Assembly: GCA_948964545.1 (NCBI GenBank)
Contig: CAREDV010000003.1
Coordinates: forward strand, 62,001-126,000
DNA: 64,000 nt
DNA from: an uncultured bacterium
GTDB lineage: Bacteria; Cyanobacteriota; Vampirovibrionia; Gastranaerophilales; Gastranaerophilaceae
Direction of reading: 5' to 3'
Below, piece after piece: positions 30,677 through 40,100 of the stretch; position 1 is the stretch's first letter; each line of letters starts with the position of its first letter. Both the position numbers and the translations under genes were made by a program. A model generated the notes under the pieces. It worked only from the letters and a program-made list of their open reading frames with translations. It did no database searches and was not told the origin of the DNA.

Positions 30677-31909
30677 TTATTTTGTATATTTTTTGCCTAT
30701 AAGTTCATCAGGCAGAAACTGTTGTTCTACATCAGGTGCGAGGTGTGAATATATGTACCCCTCGCCAAAACCGTATTTTTTAGCATCTTTGTAGTGACAA
30801 TCACGAAGATGCATAGGCGGAGGGAAATCTTTTCCGCTTTCAATATCTGATAAAGCTTTATCAATTGCCATTATTGTTTCGTTGGATTTTGGGGCGCGTG
30901 CAACGTAAATTACTGCCTGCGCGAGTGGAATTCTGCCTTCTGGCAAGCCCAGAAGTTCCACTGCTTTATATGCGTTAAGTGCAATATTTAAAGCGTTCGG
31001 GTCCGCATTTCCAACATCTTCAGCAGCACAGGTAATAAGCCTGCGTGCAATAAATCTTGGGTCTTCGCCTGCGTAAATCATTTTTGCAAGATAATAAATT
31101 GCTGCATCAGGGTCGCTTCCTCGTAAACTTTTTTGAAATGCAGAAGCACAGTCGTAGTGTTCTTGTTGAGAGTAGCGCGTGTTACGTTTCTGGCATATTT
31201 CTTCAATGATTTTGACTGTTAAATTGCGTCTGCCGTCTTTCAAGTCACTTGCAAAATAAGCATTTTCAACAACGTTAAGCGCATATCTCGCATCACCACG
31301 GGCTAAATTAATGATAAAGTCTATAGCACCTGTTTCACAGTCCATTGGAAGATGATTTTTTGCAAGATATGCAAAGCCGCGTTTAATAATTTTATCCATA
31401 CTTTCATCGTCAATGGAATTTAGCCTTATAACCTGTAAGCGCGATAAAAGTGCGGGAACAACTTGAAAAGACGGGTTTTCTGTTGTTGAACCGATTAAAA
31501 ATAACGTTCCGTTTTCAAGATGCGGGAGAAGTGCATCCTGCTGGGTTTTTGAATAGCGGTGGATTTCATCAATAAAAAGAATTGTTTTCTGTCCTGCGCG
31601 AAGTGCTTCTTTTGCTTTCTCAACAGCATCTTTAATATCTTTTACGCCTGATGTTACGGCAGAAATTTCAATAAAATTTGCACTTGTTTTTGTCGCAATA
31701 AGGCGCGCAAGCGTTGTTTTACCGCATCCAGGAGTTCCCCAGAAAATCAGCGAAAAAAGTCTGTTGGTTTTCAGAAGATTTAAAATTGGGCTGTTATAAG
31801 AAACAACATTGCTTTGGCCTAAAAATTCTTCAAGAGTTTTTGGACGCAGAATTTCCGCAAGCGGTATTTGTTTATTTATATTTTCCAGTTCCGTAAACAA
31901 ATTATTCAT
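30677..31909 (-). CDS. rarA: Replication-associated recombination protein A (RarA/MgsA)
   Basis: About 410 residues from the ATG at 31909. Clamp-loader-like AAA+ ATPase: LAEILRPKTLEEFLGQSNVV, Walker A GTPGCGKTTLARL, Walker B ILFIDEIHRYSKTQQDALLP, sensor 1 IGSTTENPSF and the C-terminal tetramerisation part (HLRDCHYKDAKKYGFGEGY). It acts at stalled replication forks with SSB. A reading from 31993 only adds residues from inside the divergent gene. The ATG has a TACAAT box 6 nt upstream and no Shine-Dalgarno, so its mRNA is probably leaderless. Confidence 0.93.
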   Translation of the reverse strand: MNNLFTELENINKQIPLAEILRPKTLEEFLGQSNVVSYNSPILNLLKTNRLFSLIFWGTPGCGKTTLARLIATKTSANFIEISAVTSGVKDIKDAVEKAKEALRAGQKTILFIDEIHRYSKTQQDALLPHLENGTLFLIGSTTENPSFQVVPALLSRLQVIRLNSIDDESMDKIIKRGFAYLAKNHLPMDCETGAIDFIINLARGDARYALNVVENAYFASDLKDGRRNLTVKIIEEICQKRNTRYSQQEHYDCASAFQKSLRGSDPDAAIYYLAKMIYAGEDPRFIARRLITCAAEDVGNADPNALNIALNAYKAVELLGLPEGRIPLAQAVIYVARAPKSNETIMAIDKALSDIESGKDFPPPMHLRDCHYKDAKKYGFGEGYIYSHLAPDVEQQFLPDELIGKKYTK

Positions 31910-31923
31910 AGTATAATTGTAGC
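31910..31923. promoter_or_regulatory. Two divergent leaderless promoters sharing one 10-bp stretch
   Basis: Only 14 bp separate the ATG of rarA (minus, 31909) and of the solute-binding protein gene (plus, 31924). The plus-strand -10 TATAAT is at 31912-31917 and the minus-strand -10 TACAAT is at 31921-31916. Each lies 6 nt from its own ATG. The -35 regions must lie inside the opposite coding sequence. Confidence 0.6.
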
Positions 31924-33099
31924 ATGAAAAGTATATTAGCTGTAATTGTGATAATATTATTATCGATTTTGTTTTTCGGCAGGTCAACTTCAAGTCAGGA
32001 TGAACTTGTGTTTTGGACTTTACAAATGAATGATTTTGCGCCTTATATGAATAAAGTAATTGATGAATTTGAAGCGCAAAATGATATTAAGATTAAATGG
32101 ATTGATGTTCCATTTTCTGAGGGTGAAAAAAGAACGCTTGCATCTGTTTTGAGTGATAATCCGCCTGATTTGATTAACTTAAACCCTGATTTTTCAGCAC
32201 TTCTTGCTCAGCGCGGAGCACTTTACGAAATTGCGGAAGAAAATACACAGCAGTTTAATAAATCTATCATAAATTCATTAAAATATAATGGTAAATTATA
32301 CTCACTGCCTTGGTATGCGACTTCTGCAATCACTATTTACAATAAGAGTTTGCTGAATGGACAAAAAATTCCGTCAACTTATGATGAGATGGCAAAAATT
32401 GCACCAAAACTAGGCGCTTATGCAACTTTTCCGAATATTACAGAAAACGATACAATGCTTCGAATTCTGAATAAATATGGAGTGAGTATTGAAAATATAA
32501 ATTCCGAACATTCAATTGAGGTATTTGAGCTTTTCAAAAACATGTACGAAAAGGGTTATATTCCGAAAGAATCTGTAACTCAAACGCATCGCGAGGCTTT
32601 GGAAAAATATATGGCAGAGCAGATCGTATTTTTTCAAGCTGGTGCAAATTTTTTGAATATGATTAAAGAAAATGCTCCCTCAACTTATGCTAAAACTGAT
32701 GTTGCACCGCAAATTACAGGTAAACTCGGTCAGAATGATTTTTCGCTGATGAACTTTGTAATTCCCATTCGTGCAAAACATAAAGAAGATGCAGTGAAAT
32801 TTGCACTGTTTTTAACAAATTATGAAAATCAACTTGAGCTTGCAAAATTAACAAATGTTCTTGCGGTAAACCAAAAAACTCTTAATGATGATTATTATAA
32901 AAAATATGATGATTTAATGTCAAAAGCCCGTGTTATAAGTGCAAAACAGCTTAATAAAATTGAACCTGCGCTTTACACATCTCGTAATCAGAAAGAGATA
33001 AACACAATTATAAATACAGCTGTTCAACAAATTTTACTAAACAAAAACACCACCAAGAATATTCTTGATGATGTTTTAAAAAAGCTAAATTCGCTCTAA
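31924..33099 (+). CDS. Extracellular solute-binding protein, family 1 (sugar type)
   Basis: 391 residues. The hydrophobic N-terminus (MKSILAVIVIILLSILFFG) serves as signal peptide or anchor; there is no lipobox Cys. The mature part follows the UgpB/MalE pattern: LVFWTLQMNDFAPYMNKVID, FEAQNDIKIKWIDVPFSEGE, PPDLINLNPDFSALLAQRGAL, LYSLPWYATSAITIYNKSLL and QAGANFLNM. It should bind a sugar or polyol for an ABC importer in the periplasm. No permease or ATPase gene lies nearby, so the partner must be encoded elsewhere. Its stop overlaps the stop of the convergent 33096-33533 gene. Confidence 0.85.
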   Translation: MKSILAVIVIILLSILFFGRSTSSQDELVFWTLQMNDFAPYMNKVIDEFEAQNDIKIKWIDVPFSEGEKRTLASVLSDNPPDLINLNPDFSALLAQRGALYEIAEENTQQFNKSIINSLKYNGKLYSLPWYATSAITIYNKSLLNGQKIPSTYDEMAKIAPKLGAYATFPNITENDTMLRILNKYGVSIENINSEHSIEVFELFKNMYEKGYIPKESVTQTHREALEKYMAEQIVFFQAGANFLNMIKENAPSTYAKTDVAPQITGKLGQNDFSLMNFVIPIRAKHKEDAVKFALFLTNYENQLELAKLTNVLAVNQKTLNDDYYKKYDDLMSKARVISAKQLNKIEPALYTSRNQKEINTIINTAVQQILLNKNTTKNILDDVLKKLNSL

Positions 33100-33533
33100 C
33101 ATAAAAATCCACGGCATCCGAACATACTTGGCCCGCCAAACATATATGGATTATTACAGCATCCTCCGCCCAAAAATCCACTGTTCCAATATCCGTAACC
33201 GTAAGGTCCGCATCCATAAAGCGATGATGTAAATATATTCATTGGCATTGAAAGCATTAATGCTCCCATTGTACCTAACGTTCCCTGATAATTTGCAACA
33301 GGATTTCCGTATCCTGCAAGGTTGTTAACAGCGTATCCCAAATAACTTCCCGTCATCTGTTGAATATCGCGGGATGCTTCGTTTCTAACAGCACCGTTCA
33401 TAATATTAAAACCCGCATTCGAGAGTGCATAGCCTGTTGGAACGCCATTTTGTTTATCATTGATATAACCGAGTGTTCCGCCAAGCAGATTATTGATACC
33501 GCTTAATGCATAAATTGTGTTATTTATATTCAT
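33096..33533 (-). CDS. Hypothetical Gly/Tyr/Asn-rich protein, 145 aa
   Basis: No family recognised. The N-terminal half repeats Gly-Asn-Ala patterns (NNLLGGTLGYINDKQNG, then YALSNAGFNIMNGAVRNE). The C-terminal 45 residues are rich in Gly, Tyr, Phe and Cys (GCGPYGYGYWNSGFLGGGCC). There is no classical signal peptide. The TATACT/TATATA-rich region upstream supplies a promoter, and the RBS is poor. Glycine- and aromatic-rich tails like this occur in small surface-associated or aggregating proteins, but the sequence does not decide. Confidence 0.5.
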   Translation of the reverse strand: MNINNTIYALSGINNLLGGTLGYINDKQNGVPTGYALSNAGFNIMNGAVRNEASRDIQQMTGSYLGYAVNNLAGYGNPVANYQGTLGTMGALMLSMPMNIFTSSLYGCGPYGYGYWNSGFLGGGCCNNPYMFGGPSMFGCRGFLC

Positions 33534-33563
33534 ATATATATAAAGTATATACTGGTCATAAAA

Positions 33564-33590
33564 TTGCTATTATGTTAACAAATATTACAA
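33564..33590 (+). promoter_or_regulatory. Promoter/leader block shared with the prepilin gene at 34.86 kb
   Basis: TTGCTATTATGTTAACAAAT (33564-33583) recurs exactly at 34737-34756. TGC-TATTAT is an extended -10 box and TGTTAACA is an 8-bp palindrome just after it. TTACAAA follows in both copies. The ATG is 88 nt downstream. Confidence 0.55.
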
Positions 33591-33670
33591 ACTTGGTTTA
33601 AAACCTTAAAGTTTAAGGGAAATTGTGCCGATAAAAAGATTAAGGAAACATCAAAAAGGGATAAAGTATT

Positions 33671-34168
33671 ATGACAATGAGCGTTTACAATGCACAGTAC
33701 AAATTAGGAATAGATAAAACTACACTCCAGCAGGTTTCGCAGGAAATTCTTAAACGTGCTAATGAAAAAAACAATCAGTATAATGTTCATACTGTCAATA
33801 ATATTTTCAAACCTGCTGATATTGGTGTTGATTTATACAAAGGTAATGTTGATGTGAACACTGCAAAACAAATTGCATTGAACAATTCAGGTTTGCAGGT
33901 TCAATTGAATCAGGAAGTTTTAAATTCTATTAAATATTTAAATACACAGGCAGTACAGAATATTCACAAAAAAGTTGAGGGTAAAATTACTGTTGCGTTG
34001 AACGAGGGTGTAGGCAATACCCAAAAAACAAATGAAGCTCCAAAATTCAACAGTATAATAAGTCTTGCTGCTGGTAAAGATAAAAATGGTTCAGCTCCGT
34101 CTTATAAAGGTGAATTCTTATTTATTAAACGTGAAAAAGAAAAAGAAGATACTATAGCAGTAGCATAG
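33671..34168 (+). CDS. Hypothetical protein, 165 aa
   Basis: No recognised family and no signal peptide. It is a soluble, Asn/Lys/Val-rich chain (LQQVSQEILKRANEKNNQYN, then VDVNTAKQIALNNSGLQVQL) with predicted helices. AAGGGA upstream is an acceptable RBS; the second ATG (33677) is an alternative start. It shares its promoter/leader block with the prepilin gene, so the two may be coregulated. It is convergent with the 34170-34538 gene, with only 1 nt between the stops. Confidence 0.55.
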   Translation: MTMSVYNAQYKLGIDKTTLQQVSQEILKRANEKNNQYNVHTVNNIFKPADIGVDLYKGNVDVNTAKQIALNNSGLQVQLNQEVLNSIKYLNTQAVQNIHKKVEGKITVALNEGVGNTQKTNEAPKFNSIISLAAGKDKNGSAPSYKGEFLFIKREKEKEDTIAVA

Positions 34169-34169
34169 A

Positions 34170-34538
34170 CTATTCTTCATTATCTTTTGACAGGTTATAA
34201 AATTCTTTTTCAAGTTCTTTTCTTATTTTATCACTATCAGTTGAGGATTTTTGACGTTCTTTTTGTTCTTCAAACGCTTTTTTTCTTGAGTTGATAACAT
34301 TTGCAACATTCATCATCGCAAGAGAATTCAATGTTGCACGAAGTTGAGCACTTCTATCTGTATATTTTTGGCTTTCTGTATTTTCTTCCTCTTCTTCTCT
34401 TGGTTGTTGCGCAAAATATTCATTGCCCTGACCCATTTTATCATCCTGAGTTTTGGCAGCTGTACCTGAAATATCTCCGCTTTTGAAATTGAAAGAGCCT
34501 CCGATTCCGAAGAATCCAGCTGATCTGTTATCGACCAT
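34170..34538 (-). CDS. Hypothetical acidic/basic coiled protein, 122 aa
   Basis: The N-terminus has a Gly-Phe-rich stretch (SAGFFGIGGSFNFKSGDISG), the middle an acidic run (REEEEENTES), and residues about 70-120 a charged helix that can form a coiled coil (INSRKKAFEEQKERQKSS, then KIRKELEKEFYNL). No signal peptide or known family. AAGGAT serves as RBS. Nothing in the surroundings shows its job. Confidence 0.55.
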   Translation of the reverse strand: MVDNRSAGFFGIGGSFNFKSGDISGTAAKTQDDKMGQGNEYFAQQPREEEEENTESQKYTDRSAQLRATLNSLAMMNVANVINSRKKAFEEQKERQKSSTDSDKIRKELEKEFYNLSKDNEE

Positions 34539-34860
34539 TTTTTTATCCTTCTTTGCTTATTTTAGTTTGATTTTCCAATTATTGGTTTGTCACTTCGCTT
34601 TTTAGATTTTTAAATTTTATTGTAGAAAGTAAAAAACGCTCGTTCCCGTTTTTATCCTCTTTGTAAATTTCCTCTGTTTATCCAATAATGATTTTATCAA
34701 ATTGAATAGTATATTAACTCGTCTAAATATATTATTTTGCTATTATGTTAACAAATGTTTACAAAAGTTTAATTCCTCTTTCGGGTAAGGATTTTATATT
34801 GAAAAATATGGGTATATATGTTATTATAAGAATAGATTGAGAGTATATGAAAGGATGTTT
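34539..34860. other. Intergenic region with prepilin promoter/leader block
   Basis: No gene in about 320 nt. The block TTGCTATTATGTTAACAAAT (34737-34756) holds an extended -10 box and the TGTTAACA palindrome, about 105 nt before the prepilin ATG. CGCTCGTTCCCG near 34637 resembles the end of the dispersed repeat family. AAAGGA before 34861 is the RBS. Confidence 0.5.
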
Positions 34861-35568
34861 ATGAAAAAAGGATTTACTCTTACTGAACTTATGATTGCGC
34901 TGGCTGTAATTGGTATAATTGTTGCAGTTGTAACACCTGCGATAATGAAAACAAGGCCGAATAAAAATAAAATGATGGTTAAAAAGACATTCTATGCAAC
35001 AGAGCAGATTGTAAATTCTCTCATTAATGACGACATTCTATACCCTGATATGCGGGAAGCCTGCAGAGTTGGTGCTCAGCCTAGCGATGAAGATTATATT
35101 TATTGCGCTTGGGGATTTGACTATGTTTTTGAAGCGAATCAAGAGGGTGAAATATACGAGGGTGAAAATAAATTTGGTGCACTGTTTAAATCAAGATTGA
35201 ATGTTTCAAGAAATGATGTTTTGAGTAAAGACGGTGAAGCTCCAAACGGTACGGATTATTATCCTATATTTTATACTTCTGACGGTGTCAAATGGGATTT
35301 GACAGGCACAAAAGATGCTTGGGACAGCGAAAAAGACAGAGTCGGAACATTTGATAAGCAAGATGCAAATACTGCGGGTATAGGTATAATTGCTATTGAT
35401 GTTAACGGTGATGAAGAACCTAACCAGGCATGTGAAATGGCAGAAGGAACAGAAGACTGTGATCAGTATGAAATTCAAATTCTTGCAAATGGTAAACTGA
35501 GAATTAATCCTGACCATGGAAGAGCTGTTAATTGGACAACAATTAACACATCAATTCGTGATAATTAA
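34861..35568 (+). CDS. Type IV pilin/pseudopilin-like protein
   Basis: About 235 residues from the ATG at 34861, which has AAAGGA at a good distance (the track-like TTG at 34837 is not needed). The class III signal is short: MKKG before FTLTELMIALAVIGIIVAVV, with Glu at position +5 of the mature protein and a hydrophobic helix after it. The C-terminal part is a soluble head with Cys pairs (REACRVGA, IYCAWGFD, QACEMAEGTEDC) and acidic residues (DVNGDEEPNQ). It is probably processed by the prepilin peptidase and assembled into a pilus or type II secretion pseudopilus. rnpB starts 2 nt after its stop. Confidence 0.85.
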   Translation: MKKGFTLTELMIALAVIGIIVAVVTPAIMKTRPNKNKMMVKKTFYATEQIVNSLINDDILYPDMREACRVGAQPSDEDYIYCAWGFDYVFEANQEGEIYEGENKFGALFKSRLNVSRNDVLSKDGEAPNGTDYYPIFYTSDGVKWDLTGTKDAWDSEKDRVGTFDKQDANTAGIGIIAIDVNGDEEPNQACEMAEGTEDCDQYEIQILANGKLRINPDHGRAVNWTTINTSIRDN

Positions 35569-35570
35569 AT

Positions 35571-35908
35571 AAAGTAATCGAATAATCGCGCGAAAGTGAG
35601 GAAAGTCCGTGCATTCAAGGACAGGCAGCCGGAGAAACTTCCGGACGGCGTGAGCCGGTGGAAAAGTGCTACAGGAATTATACTGCTAACGGCTTTTTTA
35701 AGTACGAGCGATGGTGCAACGGTGAGTTAAGAGCTTCACCAGCAATATCGAGAGGTATTGGCTAAGTAAACCCCTGCAGAATGCAAGGTTAAATTGAAGG
35801 TTATAAAGGCTGTCCGCCAACTTCAGAGGAACCGCTAGAGATTGGAAGTAATTCCAATACCAGACAGATGATTATTTAGAAACAGAACACGGCTTATGAG
35901 TTACTTTA
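35571..35908 (+). ncRNA. rnpB: RNase P RNA (class A)
   Basis: The conserved core is present: GAGGAAAGTCCG near 35600-35612 (CR I region), then GCAGCCGGAG, and at the 3' side AGAGGAACCGC and ACAGAACACGGCTTATG (CR V region). The ends AAAGTAA and TTACTTT form helix P1. The RNA is the catalytic part of RNase P, which trims tRNA 5' leaders. GATAAT at 35560-35565, inside the end of the prepilin gene, fits as its -10 box. It lies only 2 nt after the prepilin stop. Confidence 0.95.
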
Positions 35909-35920
35909 TTTTTTTATATA

Positions 35921-35951
35921 AAAAAAGACCTCCAATCGGAGGTCTTTTTTA
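35921..35951. terminator. Bidirectional terminator of rnpB and the PrsA-like gene
   Basis: Arms GACCTCC and GGAGGTC close an AATC loop with A7 before and T6 after it, so it can work for rnpB (plus) and for the foldase gene ending at 35952 (minus). Confidence 0.85.
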
Positions 35952-37091
35952 TTATTTTTTCTTTTGTTCTTTGAGTTGTTTTGATGTTTCTTCACTGTTT
36001 TTTATTGATTCCTGAATAGCTTTTTTGCCTGCTTCTGGTGAATATTCAGGGTTTACGTAATCAATTTTTGCATTTTTCTTTAATGATTCTGTTAATTTAT
36101 CAATTGATTCGATTTGCTTTTGATTTTCAAGGTAACCTTTGATATCAGGTTTTGCTTTTTCAAACGGAGTAGTTGATGCTGCTGCTCTGTCTGTAACCAT
36201 AATGATATGGTATCCGTATTGAGTTCTTACAGGTTTATCCGAAATTGTGTTCGGTTTCATTGAAAATGCTGCTTTGGAAAACTCGGGAACCATTTCTTTA
36301 TCATTAAAGAAACCTAAGTCACCGCCTTTTACAGCTGATGTTGTGTCTTCTGAATTTTCTTTAGCAAGTTTTGCAAACTGTGAAAGGTCTTTTTTAGCTT
36401 CTGCAAGAAGCGCATTTGCTTTGGCTTCTTTTGCTTTTATTTCTTCGTCAACTTTTGCTTTTATTGCAGAATCATCAAGTTCTTTATTTTTAGCATCTGA
36501 CTTAATAATTTCTGTGATTTCTTCAGGGTTAACTGAAATTAGGATGTGAGATGCTCTTACTCTTTCAGGATGTTTGAATTTGTTTGTATTTTCGTTGTAG
36601 AATTTTTTAGCTTCTGCATCAGATACGCTTGATGAGCCTAATTCTTTAGCAAGTTTTTTCATTTTAACTTCTTCTTTCAATTCTTTTTTGAACTGAGAAG
36701 CTGAAATACCATGTTCTTTCAAAAGATTATCTAATTGTTCTTTTGAGCCTAATTTGTCGATAATTTCTTTAACTGCATCATCAACATCTTTGTTTGTAAC
36801 TTCAATACCGCGTTTTGCGATTTCATCTTCAAGAAGTGCTTTTACGATAAGTTCGTTTATAACTCTTTCTTTAATCAAAAGATATATAAAGCTGTTTTTG
36901 TCGCTTTTAACGTCAATTCCGAGAGCTTTCATCATTCCGTTGTTAGCTTGTTTATTAAACATTTCGTCAAACTGGCCTTGAGTAATTTTTTTGTCATTAA
37001 CCGTGATAATTGTTTCACCTGATTTCAGCCCGCAGCCTGCAAAAAGTACGGCAGATAAAGCTAATGTCGCTAAAAGTTTTTTGCCCTTCAT
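35952..37091 (-). CDS. PrsA/SurA-like peptidyl-prolyl isomerase lipoprotein
   Basis: 379 residues. The signal MKGKKLLATLALSAVLFAGC has a lipobox (LFAGC), so the protein is lipid-anchored. A SurA-N-like region (about 30-160, including ITVNDKKITQGQFDEMF) precedes a parvulin isomerase domain (about 180-310: RVRASHILISVNPEE, KENSEDTTSAVKGGDLGFF, RTQYGYHIIMVTD). An insertion rich in Lys, Ala and Glu lies inside the isomerase domain (about 200-240). It helps exported proteins fold. AAGGAG precedes the ATG. The mfd gene upstream ends 10 nt before its start, so they are probably cotranscribed. Confidence 0.88.
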   Translation of the reverse strand: MKGKKLLATLALSAVLFAGCGLKSGETIITVNDKKITQGQFDEMFNKQANNGMMKALGIDVKSDKNSFIYLLIKERVINELIVKALLEDEIAKRGIEVTNKDVDDAVKEIIDKLGSKEQLDNLLKEHGISASQFKKELKEEVKMKKLAKELGSSSVSDAEAKKFYNENTNKFKHPERVRASHILISVNPEEITEIIKSDAKNKELDDSAIKAKVDEEIKAKEAKANALLAEAKKDLSQFAKLAKENSEDTTSAVKGGDLGFFNDKEMVPEFSKAAFSMKPNTISDKPVRTQYGYHIIMVTDRAAASTTPFEKAKPDIKGYLENQKQIESIDKLTESLKKNAKIDYVNPEYSPEAGKKAIQESIKNSEETSKQLKEQKKK

Positions 37092-37100
37092 AATGTCTCC

Positions 37101-40100
37101 TTATTTTTTCGTGTAGTCGTTTTTAGTTTTATTTATATAATAGAACAAATCTGTCAAAATGTTAAATACTTCATTAAAATTCATATAAGAATTATTTAGA
37201 AGCAGTATGGAATTTCCCTCAGTGCAAGAGTTTGGCGCTATTGTAAATTTTATTCGTTTTAGTATTTCTGACGGTAATGCGCGCTGTAAAATCTGCCATT
37301 CGGCTTTGTTGTAAGGTGTATAAATCCTTATGTTGTCCTCGGTTTCGCGGATTACGGAAATTTTTGCATCTGTAGCGCAGAGTCTTATTTTAATGAGTTT
37401 TATTAAGTTTTCAACGCTTTCGGGCGGTTTTGCAAATCGGTCTTTCCATTCCTCTGTAATATAATCGAGTTCAATATTGGATTTTACATCCGCCAGACGC
37501 TTATATTCAATCATTTTCTGCTCTGCTGAACCGACCCATTCATCAGGGATAAAGGCTGTAACATTAATATCAACGATTGTCGGATTGGTTTTGTCAACGA
37601 CTTCGCCTTGAAGCTCTTGAACAGTTTCCTCTAAAAGCTGGCAGTATGTGTCAAAGCCGACGTTAACCATGTGACCGTGCTGTTTTGTGCCCAGAATATT
37701 TCCGACACCGCGGATTTCAACGTCGCGCATTGCGATTTGATAACCGCTTCCAAGCGTTGTAAATTCTTTAATTGCTTTAAGACGCTGAACGGCATCTGTC
37801 GTAATCTGTTTGGATTTTGTGTAAAGACAGTAGCAGTAAGCCTGTCTTTGCGAGCGTCCGACACGTCCTCTTAATTGATAAAGCTGTGCGAGTCCGAATT
37901 TGTCGGCGTTGTGGATAATCATTGTGTTGGCGTTTGGGATATCTATACCGTTTTCAATGATTGTTGTTGCGAGCAAAATGTCATATTCTTTGTTTGCAAA
38001 GTCAATGATAACTTTTTCAAGCATTTTTTCGTTCATTTGCCCGTGACCGATTGCGATACGTGCATTTGGAACAAGTTTTTGCAATTGCATTCTAAATTCG
38101 TCAATTGTTTCAACTCGGTTGTAAAGGTAGAACACCTGTCCTTCGCGGTCAAGTTCGTGGACAATTGCGTTTTTAACCATATTTTCATTCCACTCGCCGA
38201 CATAAGTTCTGATTGGAAGCCTGTTTTTAGGCGGAGTGTTGATAATCGACATATCCTTAATCCCAGACAAAGACATATAAAGGGTTCTTGGAATAGGGGT
38301 TGCAGACATTGTGATAATATCAATGTTTTCGCGCAATGATTTAAGTTTTTCTTTGTGTCGGACACCAAAACGATGTTCCTCGTCGATTACCAATAAGCCC
38401 AAATCCTTAAATACAATTCCTTCTTGTAACAGCCTGTGCGTTCCGATAACCACGTCACATTCTCCTGTTGCAAGGTGTTTGATAGTCTCTTTCTGTTCCT
38501 TTTGAGAGCGGAAACGCGACAGAAGTTCGACATTAACCCCAAAAGGCTTAAATCTTTCCATAATTGTCTGGTAATGCTGAAACGCCAAAATCGTTGTCGG
38601 AACAACTACAGCAACCTGTTTTCCCGAAGTTACTGCCTTGAAAATTCCGCGCATTGCAACTTCTGTTTTGCCAAACCCGACATCTCCGCAAATAAGCCTG
38701 TCCATCGGCTGTGAACTTTCCATATCGGATTTGATATCATTAATCGCTTTCATCTGATCAGGAGTTTCTGTGAATTCAAAAGCTTCCTCCATTTCAACCT
38801 GCCAGGTTGTATCAGGTAAAAATTCAATACCCTGCTGCATTTTGCGTTTTGCATAAAGACGTAACAAGTCGTAGGCAACCTGTTCAACTTCTTTTTTAAC
38901 GCGGTTTTTTGTGTTTTCCCAATCTTTTCCGCCCATTCTGGAAAGTTTCGGTTTCAATGCGCCCGAACCGCGATAGCGCACTAAAAGGTTTATTTGTTCG
39001 GCGGGAATGTGGAGTCTGTCTTTGTTTGCATATTCAATTGTAAGATAATCCTTTAACTGTCCGTCGATTTCCTGCTGTGAAAGTCCTTTATAAACCCCTA
39101 CCCCATGGATTGAGTGTACAACGTATTCGCCTTCTTTGATGTCATTTATACTTTCGATATATTCGGGTTTTTCCTTGTAATAGGAGCGTTTTGATGATGT
39201 AACCTCTTTTGTGCGCTTGTTAAAAAGTTCTCTGTCAGTAAGGATAATTGTCTTAAAATCCTCTAAAATCGTACCTGCTGATGAAATGCTTTCCGAGTAT
39301 TCAACATCAAAAATATCACGCTCTTTAAGAATTTCTTTCACGCGCTCGGGATAATCCGTTGCGATAACGATATTGTAATTTTGTTTTGAAGCTATAAAAT
39401 TTGCAATATCATCAAGGTTTGCGCCGAAATTCTGCACAGGTTGAGTGTCAAATTCAATAACTTCGTCCATTTCGCTGTCTAAAAAGTTATTTAATGCAAC
39501 TTTAATAAATCCTGCCGATTTTTTGATAAAATCCTCAAACGGAATATGATTTCTTCCTTTCAGGTCAATATTCAAGCCCAGTTTGAGGTTTTCCTGCATC
39601 TGGTCTTCAAAATTTTTGTCCACAAATTCGTATTTTGAATAAAGTTCTGAAGTTTCGTCAAACACCAGAATATAATCTTTAAAATAGTCCAGAATTCCGA
39701 CCATATCTGTGTTAAAATAGTTCTGATAAATTTCTATTCCCTCAAAATACCCGTCCTCATCCTCAGGCTTAATTTCATCAGGTACACCGTTTTCGATTGT
39801 GAATTTATACACAGGCATGATTTTTGCTGATTGAATTTTTTCGATAGATTTTTGGGTTTCGTTGTTAAAATATCTTATGTCAACGATTTCGTCGCCCCAG
39901 AGCTCCACACGAACAGGGTGTTTATCAAGTCCGTAAAAATCTATAATGTCGCCGCGGATACTGAATTCACCTATATCTGACACCATTGTCGAGCGTTTGT
40001 AGCCCAAATCGACAAATTTTTGAGCGATGTTATTTATCTCATCACCGATTTTCAAAGTGAAAGAGTTTTTGTCATAAAAGCTTTGTGTTGGAAATTTTTC

